A DNA stretch of 64,000 nucleotides, taken from Nevskia sp. (GTDB lineage Bacteria; Pseudomonadota; Gammaproteobacteria; Nevskiales; Nevskiaceae). A model generated the notes under the pieces. That model was not told the DNA's origin. It saw nothing but the letters and a program-made list of their open reading frames with translations, and did no database searches. Shown here piece after piece: positions 35,008 to 43,693 of this stretch; position 1 is the stretch's first letter; each line of letters begins with the position of its first letter. Location: NCBI GenBank assembly GCA_023229645.1, contig JALNYU010000007.1, positions 1 through 64,000 of the forward strand. Reading direction: 5' to 3'. Position numbers and translations under genes: made by a program.

Positions 35008-37004
35008 CCGCGGCCACCCGCACCCGGTCCGGCCGGGAACCGCTGAAAAACCTGCACGAAGAAAAGCACACGTTTAACGTTCGGATCGGCGTTGCTTGCG
35101 CGCTGTGCCTAGTGATGGCGGGTTTGCTGGCGATGCGGCTGATCGACCTGCAATGGCGCCAACATGCCTACTACAGCACACGCGCCGACGACAACCGCAT
35201 GCGGTTAACGCCAGTGACGCCAGTGCGCGGCCTAATCTACGACCGTAATGGGGCGCTGCTCGCACAAAATCTACCGGCATTCGTGCTCGATATTACGCCG
35301 GAGCGGGTCGGCAATCTCGACGACACCCTGGCCCGGCTGAGCAAGCTCATCAACCTAACCGACACCGAAATCAGCCGCTTTCGTGATCGCGTGCGTAAAG
35401 GTCCGCGCTACCGCAGTGTCACGCTGCGCAGCAATTTGTCGCCGGAAGAAGTGGCACGCTACGAACTTAATCGGTTCGATTTTGAGGGCGTGGAAGTCAA
35501 CGCCAGCTTGGTCCGCAGTTATCCGCTCGGCGAAGCGTCGTCGCACATCATCGGCTACGTCGGCGGCATCAGCGAAGCCGACTACAGCACGATCGCCGAG
35601 GCCGACTATCAAGGGCTGACGCAGATCGGCAAGTCTGGCATCGAGCGCAGCCACGAAAATGAGCTGCGCGGCGTACCCGGCACTCGGATTATTGAAGCGA
35701 ACGCCGCCGGCCGGCCGCTGCGCGAACTGGAATCACGGCCCGGCACGTCCGGCTTGAATCTCTATTTGAGCCTCGACGCACAGCTGCAAACCATCGCCGA
35801 AAAAGCGTTGGGCGCGCTCAACGGTGCGGTTGTCGCAATCGACCCTCGAACCGGCGAAGTGCTGGCGCTGGTCTCCAAGCCCGGCTTCGATCCGCAGCTG
35901 TTTGCCGAAGGGATCGACGGCGCCAGCTACCGCAACTTACTGCAGGATCCGAATCGACCGCTGTATAACCGCGCGCTGCTCGGCACCTATCCGCCAGGCT
36001 CGACGATCAAGCCGTTTATCGCCACTGCTGGCTTGATCGCTGGCACGTTGACGCCGGAAACGCGGGTTTACGATCCGGGTTACTTTCAGCTCCCCGGCGT
36101 TGAACGCAAATACCGCTGCTACAAGCGTGAAGGCCACGGTACGGTCGACTTAAATCTGGCGATGCAGAAATCCTGCGACGTCTATTTTTATCAGGCGGCG
36201 ATCAACATGGGCATTGATCGCATCGACGAAGTGCTGGCCGCTTTTGGCCTCGGCCATCTCACTGCCATCGACATTCCACACGAAAAAAGCGGGCTGCTAC
36301 CAACGCGTGAATGGAAGCGCCGCGTCTACCGCCAAGCGTGGTTCCCTGGCGAAACCGTTAACACCGGCATCGGCCAGGGCTACCTCACGGTAACGCCGAT
36401 GCAGCTCGCGCAAGCCACAGCGCGCTTGGCGATGCGCGGCGCCGGCTTTAAGCCGCATATGATCCACGCAACGGAGGTGTCATCGACGCATCAGCTGACG
36501 CCATTCGCCCCGGAGCCGCTGCCGATCGTCGAAGCGCGCGACCGCGGGGTGTTTGATCGCGTCATCGCGGCGATGCAGTTGGTCACGCAAACGCCGGGCG
36601 GCACCGCCTACGCCGTGTTTAAGGACGCGCCGTATACCGTCGCCGGAAAAACCGGGACCGCGCAGGTCGCCGGCCTGAGCCAAGACGAACTCGTGGCGAA
36701 GAAACTTGAGGCAACGCCGCTGCTGTTGCGCGACCACGCCTTATTCATGGCCTTTGCGCCGGTTGAAGACCCGCGCATCGCCATCGCCATCGTCGCCGAA
36801 CACGCCGGCCACGGCGGCAGCGCCGCAGCGCCGGTTGCGCGGCAGATCATGGACCAATACCTGCTCGGCCGCGTGATCTACAACACGCCGGCCGGCGCGC
36901 CGCCAGCGCTCGGCAACGCCGAACCCGAGGACGATGACGCCGTACCACCGGACGCCGGGCCGGGCGCGGTTGAAACCCCGACCAATCCGGTGCCACCGCA
37001 ATGA
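35004..37004 (+). CDS. mrdA: Penicillin-binding protein 2, elongation transpeptidase
   Basis: PBP2 crosslinks peptidoglycan during rod elongation. The ATG at 35004 overlaps the mreD stop (ATGA) and gives 666 residues; longer frames are discarded. One transmembrane helix (about 25-45), the pedestal domain with 'RGLIYDRNGALLAQNLPAF', and the transpeptidase domain with STIK in 'YPPGSTIKPF' (nucleophile Ser), SCD in 'QKSCDVYFYQ' and KTGT in 'VAGKTGTAQV' are all present. The C-terminus has an acidic Pro-rich tail. Its usual partner rodA does not follow directly but lies 884 bp downstream. Confidence 0.98.
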   Translation: MTAATRTRSGREPLKNLHEEKHTFNVRIGVACALCLVMAGLLAMRLIDLQWRQHAYYSTRADDNRMRLTPVTPVRGLIYDRNGALLAQNLPAFVLDITPERVGNLDDTLARLSKLINLTDTEISRFRDRVRKGPRYRSVTLRSNLSPEEVARYELNRFDFEGVEVNASLVRSYPLGEASSHIIGYVGGISEADYSTIAEADYQGLTQIGKSGIERSHENELRGVPGTRIIEANAAGRPLRELESRPGTSGLNLYLSLDAQLQTIAEKALGALNGAVVAIDPRTGEVLALVSKPGFDPQLFAEGIDGASYRNLLQDPNRPLYNRALLGTYPPGSTIKPFIATAGLIAGTLTPETRVYDPGYFQLPGVERKYRCYKREGHGTVDLNLAMQKSCDVYFYQAAINMGIDRIDEVLAAFGLGHLTAIDIPHEKSGLLPTREWKRRVYRQAWFPGETVNTGIGQGYLTVTPMQLAQATARLAMRGAGFKPHMIHATEVSSTHQLTPFAPEPLPIVEARDRGVFDRVIAAMQLVTQTPGGTAYAVFKDAPYTVAGKTGTAQVAGLSQDELVAKKLEATPLLLRDHALFMAFAPVEDPRIAIAIVAEHAGHGGSAAAPVARQIMDQYLLGRVIYNTPAGAPPALGNAEPEDDDAVPPDAGPGAVETPTNPVPPQ

Positions 37005-37029
37005 TTGTGTTGAACTTCTTAAAAGAATA

Positions 37030-37539
37030 ATGCTCAGCCTTGATAGTCCGCGCTGGTCCGAGTTACGACATGCCTACGGCAAGGCATCAGACATCCCGGC
37101 TTTGCTTCGCCTATTGGGCACGCTGCCCGAATCAAAGGAAGAAGAAGAGCCCTGGTTTTCGCTGTGGAGCGCACTTGCGCACCAAGGCGATGTTTACTCG
37201 GCTTCGTTCGCAGCCGTCCCACATGTGGTTGCGGCGCTAGCCACAAATCCAAGTCAAGCCTGCAGCACATATTTCCAGTTCCCCGCTTGGGTAGAGATCT
37301 GTCGGAAACAAAAAGGCGTTGCAGTTCCAAGTGATCTTCAGTCCGCCTATGCGCAGGCACTTAGCAAACTCCCTGCTTTGGTCGCAGCAGCATCGTTCCG
37401 TGAGTGGGATGCTGGCTTTCTAGCCTGTGCATTGTCAGCAATCGCTGCTGCCAAGGGCTATGCTTCGGTAGCAGAGGCTGCGCTAGAACTTACGCCAGAA
37501 GTCGCCACCGATTTTATGGAGTGGTTCCTTGAGAGATAA
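37030..37539 (+). CDS. Unrecognised helical-repeat (HEAT-like) protein inserted between mrdA and rodA
   Basis: A 169-residue soluble protein from the ATG at 37030 (MLSLDSPRWSELRHAYGKAS); an in-frame upstream extension only overlaps mrdA. It looks all-helical, with 'DIPALLRLLGTLPESK', 'WFSLWSALAHQGDVYSASFAAVPHVVAAL' and 'LPALVAAASFREWDAGFLACALSAIAAAKG', a pattern like HEAT-type repeat proteins that often sit near toxins or in accessory DNA. I cannot assign a function. It breaks an otherwise conserved mrdA-rodA pair, has milder GC than its neighbours and is followed by a duplicated 104-bp repeat, so it was probably acquired. Confidence 0.7.
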   Translation: MLSLDSPRWSELRHAYGKASDIPALLRLLGTLPESKEEEEPWFSLWSALAHQGDVYSASFAAVPHVVAALATNPSQACSTYFQFPAWVEICRKQKGVAVPSDLQSAYAQALSKLPALVAAASFREWDAGFLACALSAIAAAKGYASVAEAALELTPEVATDFMEWFLER

Positions 37540-37646
37540 GCCGTCCAATCAAGACACTCTGGCGGACCTGTGTGCCGAGCTGCGTTTGTACTTTTCGTCA
37601 CCGTTCAGTGCGCGGCAGTCAGGCTGCCGAGTTTCGGCGATCGCCT

Positions 37647-37750
37647 GCAGCAACACGCCGTCCCTGGCGAGGCTTCAGCGCGCTGGCCAGCCCCGGCCCG
37701 GCCATCCGTGGCCGGGCATGTATTCATGCTGCGAGCAGTGCTCGCAAAAC
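37647..37750. repeat. 104-bp structured direct repeat, copy 1
   Basis: Identical to 37783-37886 over 104 bases. Each copy contains three palindromic units: GCTGGCCAGC, a 9-bp stem GCCCGGCCA-TCCG-TGGCCGGGC, and GCGAGCA-G-TGCTCGC. This looks like an extragenic palindromic element of the REP/BIME kind. It lies after the helical-repeat gene. The 37540-37646 stretch before it holds nothing I recognise. Confidence 0.9.
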
Positions 37751-37782
37751 GCCTAACATGAGCCTGGCAATCGTCATCACCA

Positions 37783-37886
37783 GCAGCAACACGCCGTCCC
37801 TGGCGAGGCTTCAGCGCGCTGGCCAGCCCCGGCCCGGCCATCCGTGGCCGGGCATGTATTCATGCTGCGAGCAGTGCTCGCAAAAC
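37783..37886. repeat. 104-bp structured direct repeat, copy 2, abutting rodA
   Basis: A second, exact copy of 37647-37750, offset by 136 bases with a 32-base unique spacer (37751-37782). It ends 2 bases before the chosen rodA ATG, so its hairpins sit right where the rodA ribosome site should be. Confidence 0.9.
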
Positions 37887-37888
37887 AC

Positions 37889-39019
37889 ATGAATACATCC
37901 GTTATTTCGCGGGCGCAGCCGCAAACGCCGAGTCTTTTTACGGTGTTAGCGCGCTGGCATTTCGATCTCTGGCTTGGGCTGCTGCTCATCGCGCTCAGCG
38001 TGTTGGGTTTGTTCGTGCTGTACTCGGCCTCGGGACATTCGATGCCGACCGTCATCAGCCAAGCTGAGCGGCTTTTGCTCGGCTTCGCAGTCATGGTGAT
38101 TGCGGCACAAGCACCACCCGAGTTTTATCGGGCTGCCGCGCCCTGGCTCTACGGCGTCGGGCTGGTGTTGCTGTTATTGGTCCCGGTGCTCGGCGATCAC
38201 GCCAAGGGCGCGCAGCGCTGGCTGGATCTGAAAGTCATCCGCTTCCAGCCGTCTGAGTTGATGAAATTGGCGATGCCAATGGCCGTCGCCGCGTACTTGC
38301 ACACGCGGCCATTACCGCCGCGTATGTGGGCGATCCTCGTCACGCTGGCGATCATCGGCGTACCGACCTTGCTGATCGCAATACAACCCGATCTGGGCAC
38401 TGGCATGCTGGTGCTCGCAGCTGGCATTTTGGCGTTGTATTTTGGCGGCATCGGCTTTCGCTGGATTTTGCTGGCGATGGTCGGGGCGGCCGCCTCAGCA
38501 CCACTACTCTGGCTGAAATTGCACGATTATCAACGTAATCGGGTGCTGACCTTCCTCGATCCGGAACGCGATCCACTCGGCGCCGGTTACCACATTACAC
38601 AGAGCAAAATCGCCATCGGCTCCGGCGGGTTGTTCGGCAAAGGTTGGCTCCTCGGCACGCAGGCTAAACTTGATTTTCTGCCGGAATCGCACACCGACTT
38701 CATTTTTGCCGTCTATTCCGAAGAACTGGGCTTATTCGGCGTCGCCGCGCTGCTCGGCCTCTACATCGCGATCGTCGGGCGCGGCCTCTACATCGCGCTG
38801 CGCGGTCAGGACAGCTTCCAACGCCTGCTCGCCGGCAGCCTCGCGATGACGTTTTTTGTCTACGTCTTCATCAACATGGGCATGGTCATCGGCTTGCTGC
38901 CGGTGGTGGGCGTACCCTTACCGCTGGTCAGTTTCGGTGGCACCTCTGCCGTCACATTGTTAGCCGGTTTCGGTATGCTGATGTCGGTGTACACCCATCG
39001 GAAACTCCTGACCAACTGA
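37889..39019 (+). CDS. rodA: Peptidoglycan glycosyltransferase, rod-shape (SEDS family)
   Basis: RodA polymerises glycan strands with PBP2. The ATG at 37889 (MNTSVISRAQPQTP) gives 376 residues, the normal length; an upstream frame would read through the repeat and is rejected. About ten helices, 'FQPSELMKLAMPM' and 'SHTDFIFAVYSEELGLFG', plus the final 'PLPLVSFGGTS', are SEDS signatures. The ribosome-binding area is occupied by a hairpin repeat, which is odd. The stop overlaps the mltB start (TGATG). Confidence 0.97.
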   Translation: MNTSVISRAQPQTPSLFTVLARWHFDLWLGLLLIALSVLGLFVLYSASGHSMPTVISQAERLLLGFAVMVIAAQAPPEFYRAAAPWLYGVGLVLLLLVPVLGDHAKGAQRWLDLKVIRFQPSELMKLAMPMAVAAYLHTRPLPPRMWAILVTLAIIGVPTLLIAIQPDLGTGMLVLAAGILALYFGGIGFRWILLAMVGAAASAPLLWLKLHDYQRNRVLTFLDPERDPLGAGYHITQSKIAIGSGGLFGKGWLLGTQAKLDFLPESHTDFIFAVYSEELGLFGVAALLGLYIAIVGRGLYIALRGQDSFQRLLAGSLAMTFFVYVFINMGMVIGLLPVVGVPLPLVSFGGTSAVTLLAGFGMLMSVYTHRKLLTN

Positions 39020-40059
39020 TGCGGAACTTACTAACTGCACTTACGCTGAGCCTGATCGCCGTCACCGCGGCGGCGGATTACACCGCGCACGCAAAAACGC
39101 CACTGCTGCTCGAAAAGCTGCGTGACAACTACGGTTTCTCCGATCCGGAGCTGAATACCGTCAGCGCCGCACTAAAAGACGCGCAAACACTGCCAAAGCT
39201 GATTCAAAGCGAAGTGCAGAACAAAGAAGTAACCCTGCTACCGAATTGGGACGCGTATGCGCCGATTCACGTCAACGCACGCAATATCGCCAACGGCCTG
39301 CAATATTTGAACGATAACCGGCAGTGGTTTGCCCGTGCCGAAGCTGAATACGGCGTGCCGCCAACAGTGGTTGCGGCGATACTCGGCGTCGAAACCAAGT
39401 ACGGCACCTACACCGGCAAGTATCGAGTGCTCGATGCTTTAACGACCCAGGGCTTTGATCACCCGACACGGAGCCCGTTCTTTTTTAGCGAACTCACCCA
39501 ATTTTTCGTGTTTTGTCGCGATAGCGGCCGTAATGCTGCAGACTTCCTCGGCTCTTATGCCGGTGCGATGGGCAACGCCCAATTTATGCCGAGCAATTAC
39601 CGCGCATTAGCCGTTGATTACGACGGCGACGGCGAAAAAAATCTTTGGTCGGCGCCCGATGCCATCGGCAGCATCGCCAATTATCTGGTGCATTACGACG
39701 CCAAACGCAGCTTCCGGCGCGGCGAGCCGCTTATCGTACCGGCACAGCTGAGCCGCACGACGGTCGATATTCCGAGCAATGGCCGCGTCGCCACCCAGAC
39801 CGTTGGCGTGCTGCGGGCAGCCGGTGTCGAATCCGCAGCGATGCTCCCGGCGACAACGCCGGCCGGCTTGATCGAACTGCGGCGTGGTGCAGCGATGGAA
39901 TACTGGCTCGGTCTGAATAATTTTTACGCGATTCAAACCTATAACCCGCGCGTCTTTTACGCGATGGCGGTAGCGCAACTGGCCAACGCCCTGGCCGATG
40001 CGCAGGCGACCGCCGCAGCAGCCGACGCCTCGGCGCCAACCGCACGCCACGCGCAATGA
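39019..40059 (+). CDS. mltB: Membrane-bound lytic murein transglycosylase B
   Basis: A 346-residue peptidoglycan lyase. Signal peptide about 1-19, no lipobox cysteine, so probably soluble in the periplasm. The SLT family 103 core 'VPPTVVAAILGVETKYGTYTGKYRVLDAL' contains the catalytic Glu; 'GSYAGAMGNAQFMPSNY' follows. It overlaps rodA by one base and rlpA by 4, an operon-like fit. Confidence 0.95.
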   Translation: MRNLLTALTLSLIAVTAAADYTAHAKTPLLLEKLRDNYGFSDPELNTVSAALKDAQTLPKLIQSEVQNKEVTLLPNWDAYAPIHVNARNIANGLQYLNDNRQWFARAEAEYGVPPTVVAAILGVETKYGTYTGKYRVLDALTTQGFDHPTRSPFFFSELTQFFVFCRDSGRNAADFLGSYAGAMGNAQFMPSNYRALAVDYDGDGEKNLWSAPDAIGSIANYLVHYDAKRSFRRGEPLIVPAQLSRTTVDIPSNGRVATQTVGVLRAAGVESAAMLPATTPAGLIELRRGAAMEYWLGLNNFYAIQTYNPRVFYAMAVAQLANALADAQATAAAADASAPTARHAQ

Positions 40060-41057
40060 TGCGGTACGGACTGGCTACCGCCTGCGTCGCGGTACTGTTA
40101 CTGAGCGCCTGTAGCGGCAACGCGCCGGTTCGTGAGCCGGGGACGAGCCGCACGCCGGTGCCGACGCGAACCCCGATCATCCGCTCGCCCGGCGGGCGCC
40201 CCGATCCTGCGCCAGCCAACCCCAGTCAGGATGGGCCACCGAACCCCGACGAAGTGCCTGAAGATCTGGCCTCGGTGCCGGACGCCGTTCCGAAAGACGA
40301 GCCGAAAAGCCCTTACGGCAACCCCGATTCCTACGAAGTGCTTGGCAAACGCTACGCCGTTCTGGAAAACGCCCACGGCTTCCGTGAGCGCGGGCTGGCC
40401 TCGTGGTACGGCAAGAAATTTCACGGCAAGCGCACATCCAGCGGCGAACCGTTCAATATGTTCGCGATGACAGCCGCGCATAAAACGCTGCCGATTCCTG
40501 CGTATGCCCGTGTTACTAATATTACGAACGGCAAAAGCGTCATCGTTAAAATCAACGACCGCGGGCCGTTCCACAGCGATCGCATCATCGACCTTTCCTA
40601 CGCCGCAGCAGTGAAGCTCGATATGCTCGGCAGCGGCTCAACCCAGGTTGACCTCGAAGTCCTCGACCCGGGCAGTACCATCGGCGCGAGCCCGCCGCTC
40701 GCCGTTCCTGACGCGCCCAGCCCGACCGAATTTGTCGCCGCAACGCCGCCGCCGTCTGCACAACAACAACTGCCTGAACCCGCGCCAACATCAGCCTTGG
40801 CGGCGGCGACCAGCGGCGGCCGTAGCACGGCACGCTACTTACAGGCTGGGGTCTTTCACGATCCGGTCAATGCCGCAACCTTTCGCGAGTACCTCAACAG
40901 CTCGGGCATCGGCCCTGTGCTATTGAAGAGCGAAAACCGCAACGAGCGCTGGGTTTACCGGGTTTTGATCGGCCCGTTCATCGACGTCGTTCAGCTCAAT
41001 CTCGTTCGCGCGCGGATGAACGCGACGCAAAATCCGACGGTGCCGGTACTGGAATAA
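40056..41057 (+). CDS. rlpA: Septal ring / rare lipoprotein A, SPOR domain lytic transglycosylase
   Basis: A 333-residue outer-membrane lipoprotein (lipobox LSAC). Pro-rich linker (about 25-90), then the double-psi beta-barrel RlpA domain with 'GLASWYGKKFHGKRTSSGEPF', 'AAHKTLP' and 'VKINDRGPF', whose acidic and His residues cut stem-free glycan in characterised homologues. A second Pro/Ala linker and a C-terminal SPOR domain (about 255-333) bind denuded glycan. It overlaps mltB by 4 bases. It is the last gene before the operon is interrupted. Confidence 0.95.
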   Translation: MMRYGLATACVAVLLLSACSGNAPVREPGTSRTPVPTRTPIIRSPGGRPDPAPANPSQDGPPNPDEVPEDLASVPDAVPKDEPKSPYGNPDSYEVLGKRYAVLENAHGFRERGLASWYGKKFHGKRTSSGEPFNMFAMTAAHKTLPIPAYARVTNITNGKSVIVKINDRGPFHSDRIIDLSYAAAVKLDMLGSGSTQVDLEVLDPGSTIGASPPLAVPDAPSPTEFVAATPPPSAQQQLPEPAPTSALAAATSGGRSTARYLQAGVFHDPVNAATFREYLNSSGIGPVLLKSENRNERWVYRVLIGPFIDVVQLNLVRARMNATQNPTVPVLE

Positions 41058-41145
41058 TCGCCTCAAGTAAGCACCTTGCGTTATACGCACGATTCGATTC
41101 CGTTATCGTGGCAGAATCCCGGTTAGGCGCAAACCGCGCCAGCAA

Positions 41146-42699
41146 ATGAATCAGGACGACGTCATGGCCGGCACCTCGGGATCGATAACGAAATTGCTTA
41201 CGGCGCTGGAACTCAAAGGCCAGAATTTCGGTGTATCGGATGGACAGTTCCGCGCCTCAAAGACTTCCGCCAGGATCACCTCCTACGATCCCGCCACTGG
41301 CAACGCCGTCGCCAGCGTTGCACAAGCCAGCGCCGATGATGTCGAGCAGATCACGGTCGGCGCGAGCGCAGCCTTTGAACGCTGGCACACGCTGCCAGCG
41401 CCACATCGCGGCGCCATCGTCGCCGAGCTCGGTGCCGAGTTGCGCGCCCACAAGGCCGAACTCGGCGCGTTGATTTCGCTCGAAGCCGGCAAAATTCGCT
41501 CAGAAGGCTTAGGCGAAGTGCAGGAAATGATCGATATCTGTGACTTCGCACTCGGCCTTTCGCGGCAGCTCTATGGCCTCGCCATGCACTCGGAACGGCC
41601 GAACCATCGCATGTACGAGCAGTGGCATCCGCTCGGCATCGTCGCCGTTATCACGTCGTTCAATTTCCCAATGGCGGTCTGGGCGTGGAATGCGGCGATT
41701 GCAGCTGTTTGCGGTGATGTTGTGATCTGGAAACCCTCGCCGAAAACGCCGTTGTGCGCGGTCGCTGTGCAACGCATCGTTGATCGCGTTATGGCGCGTC
41801 ACGAACTCCCCGGCGTCTTCAATTTGCTAGTCGGCGGGAATGCGGCGGGTGAGCAATTGGTGGCGGATCGTCGCGTCGCGCTGGTCTCGTTCACCGGTTC
41901 GGTCGCCGCTGGGCGGCAAGTCGCGGCACGCTGCGCAACTCGGCTCGGCCGCTCGCTGCTGGAATTAGGCGGCAATAACGCGATCGTCGTCATGGACGAT
42001 GCCGATCTCGCGCTCGCGCTGCGCGCCATCACGTTCAGCGCCGCTGGCACCGCCGGCCAGCGTTGCACCACCGCGCGCCGGCTCTTTGTTCAGCGTGGCA
42101 TTGCGCCCGCGCTAATCGAAGGGCTGCGCCGTGCCTATGGCTCAATTGCCATCGGCGAACCGCAGGCCGACGGCGTATTGATGGGCCCACTGATCGACGC
42201 CGAAGCGGTAGCGCAGTTCGAGCACGCTGTCGGCGCCGCGCAAGCGCAAGGTGGCCGCCTGCTGTTTGGCGGCGCGCGCCTGGAGCGCCCCGGTCATTTT
42301 GTGCAGCCGACGCTCGTTGCATCTGAGCACCCGCTTGCCATCGCCAGCGAAGAAACTTTTGCACCGATTCTGTATATCGTCGAGTTCGATACGCTGGCCG
42401 AGGCCATCGCGATGAACAACGCCGTGCCGCAAGGTCTGTCGTCGGCAATCATTACGGACAGCCTGCGCAGTGCTGAAGCTTTCTTATCCGCCAGCGGCTC
42501 CGATTGCGGCATCGCCAACGTCAACATCGGCACCTCTGGTGCGGAAATCGGCGGCGCATTCGGCGGCGAAAAGGACAGCGGCGGTGGCCGCGAATCGGGC
42601 AGCGACGCCTGGAAAAACTATATGCGACGCCAGACTTGCACGATCAACTACGGCCGTGATTTACCGCTGGCGCAAGGCGTGCGTTTTGACGTTAGCTAG
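41146..42699 (+). CDS. amaB: Aldehyde dehydrogenase, ALDH7 / piperideine-6-carboxylate dehydrogenase type
   Basis: A 517-residue NAD-dependent aldehyde dehydrogenase close to antiquitin/AmaB, which oxidises alpha-aminoadipic semialdehyde in lysine breakdown. Catalytic C307 in GTAGQRCTT and E273 in ELGGNN are present, as is the ALDH7-type end 'GTSGAEIGGAFGGEKDSGGGRESGSDAWK'. Two ATG codons (41146 and 41164) could start it. Other lysine-catabolic genes are not nearby. Its stop shares CTAG with the convergent next gene. Confidence 0.9.
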   Translation: MNQDDVMAGTSGSITKLLTALELKGQNFGVSDGQFRASKTSARITSYDPATGNAVASVAQASADDVEQITVGASAAFERWHTLPAPHRGAIVAELGAELRAHKAELGALISLEAGKIRSEGLGEVQEMIDICDFALGLSRQLYGLAMHSERPNHRMYEQWHPLGIVAVITSFNFPMAVWAWNAAIAAVCGDVVIWKPSPKTPLCAVAVQRIVDRVMARHELPGVFNLLVGGNAAGEQLVADRRVALVSFTGSVAAGRQVAARCATRLGRSLLELGGNNAIVVMDDADLALALRAITFSAAGTAGQRCTTARRLFVQRGIAPALIEGLRRAYGSIAIGEPQADGVLMGPLIDAEAVAQFEHAVGAAQAQGGRLLFGGARLERPGHFVQPTLVASEHPLAIASEETFAPILYIVEFDTLAEAIAMNNAVPQGLSSAIITDSLRSAEAFLSASGSDCGIANVNIGTSGAEIGGAFGGEKDSGGGRESGSDAWKNYMRRQTCTINYGRDLPLAQGVRFDVS

Positions 42700-43073
42700 G
42701 GCTGCGCTCCTAGGGCATGCGCAATCGATAGTTGCCGCGCAAATGCGGGGCCGCTTTCAGCGTTAGCGAGCACATCGCGTAGCCATTGGAGTCGCTTGCT
42801 GTCATCGGCGCAGTCAAGCGGGAAGAAGCTCGCAATCGTATCGAGATACGGCCCACGGCCGTTGATGATGTCGTTCGCCAACTTGCGGTAAGAAAAGAGT
42901 ACGAATTCCCGCAGTATTCGTTCTTGCTCGTAGGCTTGGGATTCACGTGTGCGCGCATCTAAAACGTGAATCTCATCCAGCGTTGGTAGCGGCGTGCAGG
43001 CGGCTTGTGCGGCTTGTGCGCAGAGTCCGCCGATGAGCACCATTAATGGCCTCAGCTGGCGTCTCATTTTCAT
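42696..43073 (-). CDS. Small secreted protein of unknown function
   Basis: A 125-residue protein from the ATG at 43073 (MKMRRQLRPLMVLIGG), with a signal peptide ending AQAAQA. The mature part has two cysteines and helical segments with 'LANDIINGRGPYLDTIASFF', somewhat like DUF3015 proteins. I cannot assign a function. It runs with the lipoprotein gene 55 bp upstream. Its TAG stop is the reverse complement of the same CTAG that ends the aldehyde dehydrogenase gene. Confidence 0.7.
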   Translation of the reverse strand: MKMRRQLRPLMVLIGGLCAQAAQAACTPLPTLDEIHVLDARTRESQAYEQERILREFVLFSYRKLANDIINGRGPYLDTIASFFPLDCADDSKRLQWLRDVLANAESGPAFARQLSIAHALGAQP

Positions 43074-43128
43074 GGTGGCTGAAAGTGGCATTGCGCCACT
43101 CCCAACCACCTGATCGGCGAACTTCAAG

Positions 43129-43542
43129 TTACGGATTGGTCGCCTTCATTTCGACCAGATATTCGCCAGGATCAAACTCGTTCGAAGCGCCTGTCGAGGT
43201 ATCGACCGAGGTGCTGAGCAAGCTCAGCAGCGCAACGTCGCCCCAGACCCACTTATTGAGTGAGCGGTGCAACGGCACTTCGGCCGGTTCGAAGCCAGCT
43301 TTTTCAAGCAGAATCGCGCCATCTTTACGCGAGACGGTAACCGTGACCGGCGTCACGCCAACTTCACTGCGCTCTTCGTAGCTTTTCTTGCCGTCGGTCA
43401 TATGCACAGTAGCAACGAATACTTTCGCGCCCTGCGGATTGGAGTCGACTTTAATCGACTGCTTATTGCCGGTGACGATTGTGGCGCAAGCAGACAACAT
43501 CAAAGCGCCAGCCAATGCTGGCAGCAAATGCAACTTACTCAT
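43129..43542 (-). CDS. PEGA-like small lipoprotein
   Basis: A 137-residue lipoprotein. The ATG at 43542 has AGGGGA upstream and gives a signal peptide with lipobox LSAC. The mature part 'GNKQSIKVDSNPQGAKVFV' then '...GVTPVTVTVSRKDGAILLEKAGFEPAEVPL' is the PEGA-type beta fold, followed by a hydrophobic 'WGDVALLSLLSTSVDTSTGA' stretch that may be membrane-associated. Such proteins are common surface lipoproteins without known activity. It is divergent from the DUF4105 gene. Confidence 0.8.
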   Translation of the reverse strand: MSKLHLLPALAGALMLSACATIVTGNKQSIKVDSNPQGAKVFVATVHMTDGKKSYEERSEVGVTPVTVTVSRKDGAILLEKAGFEPAEVPLHRSLNKWVWGDVALLSLLSTSVDTSTGASNEFDPGEYLVEMKATNP

Positions 43543-43582
43543 TGTTTCCCCTATTGTGTTTGTTGTGTATCCCATTGAAGCG

Positions 43583-43616
43583 CCGGAATAGTTCCGGAAT
43601 TTGACGCGGGCGTCAA
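43583..43616. promoter_or_regulatory. Two palindromes in divergent promoter region
   Basis: CCGGAA-TAG-TTCCGG (43583-43597) and TTGACGC-GG-GCGTCAA (43601-43616) stand back to back between the PEGA-like lipoprotein and DUF4105 genes. TTGACG also fits a -35 for the minus-strand gene, so these may be operators controlling one or both genes. Confidence 0.45.
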
Positions 43617-43668
43617 CTATAAATTCGACCTAGCGAGTACCGTCGTCGTCCGGTTCGCGGCGGGCGTT

Positions 43669-43674
43669 TATAAT
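43669..43674 (+). promoter_or_regulatory. Candidate -10 element for the DUF4105 gene
   Basis: TATAAT lies 20 bases before the ATG at 43694. The -35 position is poor. The short leader and lack of a clear Shine-Dalgarno resemble the plsB arrangement. Confidence 0.45.
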
Positions 43675-43693
43675 CGCTACAATTCGCCGCTGA

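Noticed and set aside
37751..37757. GCCTAAC after repeat copy 1, resembling an integron attC inverse core site
   Set aside because: No matching GTTRRRY core lies at a suitable distance and no integrase is seen. The resemblance is a 7-base chance match.
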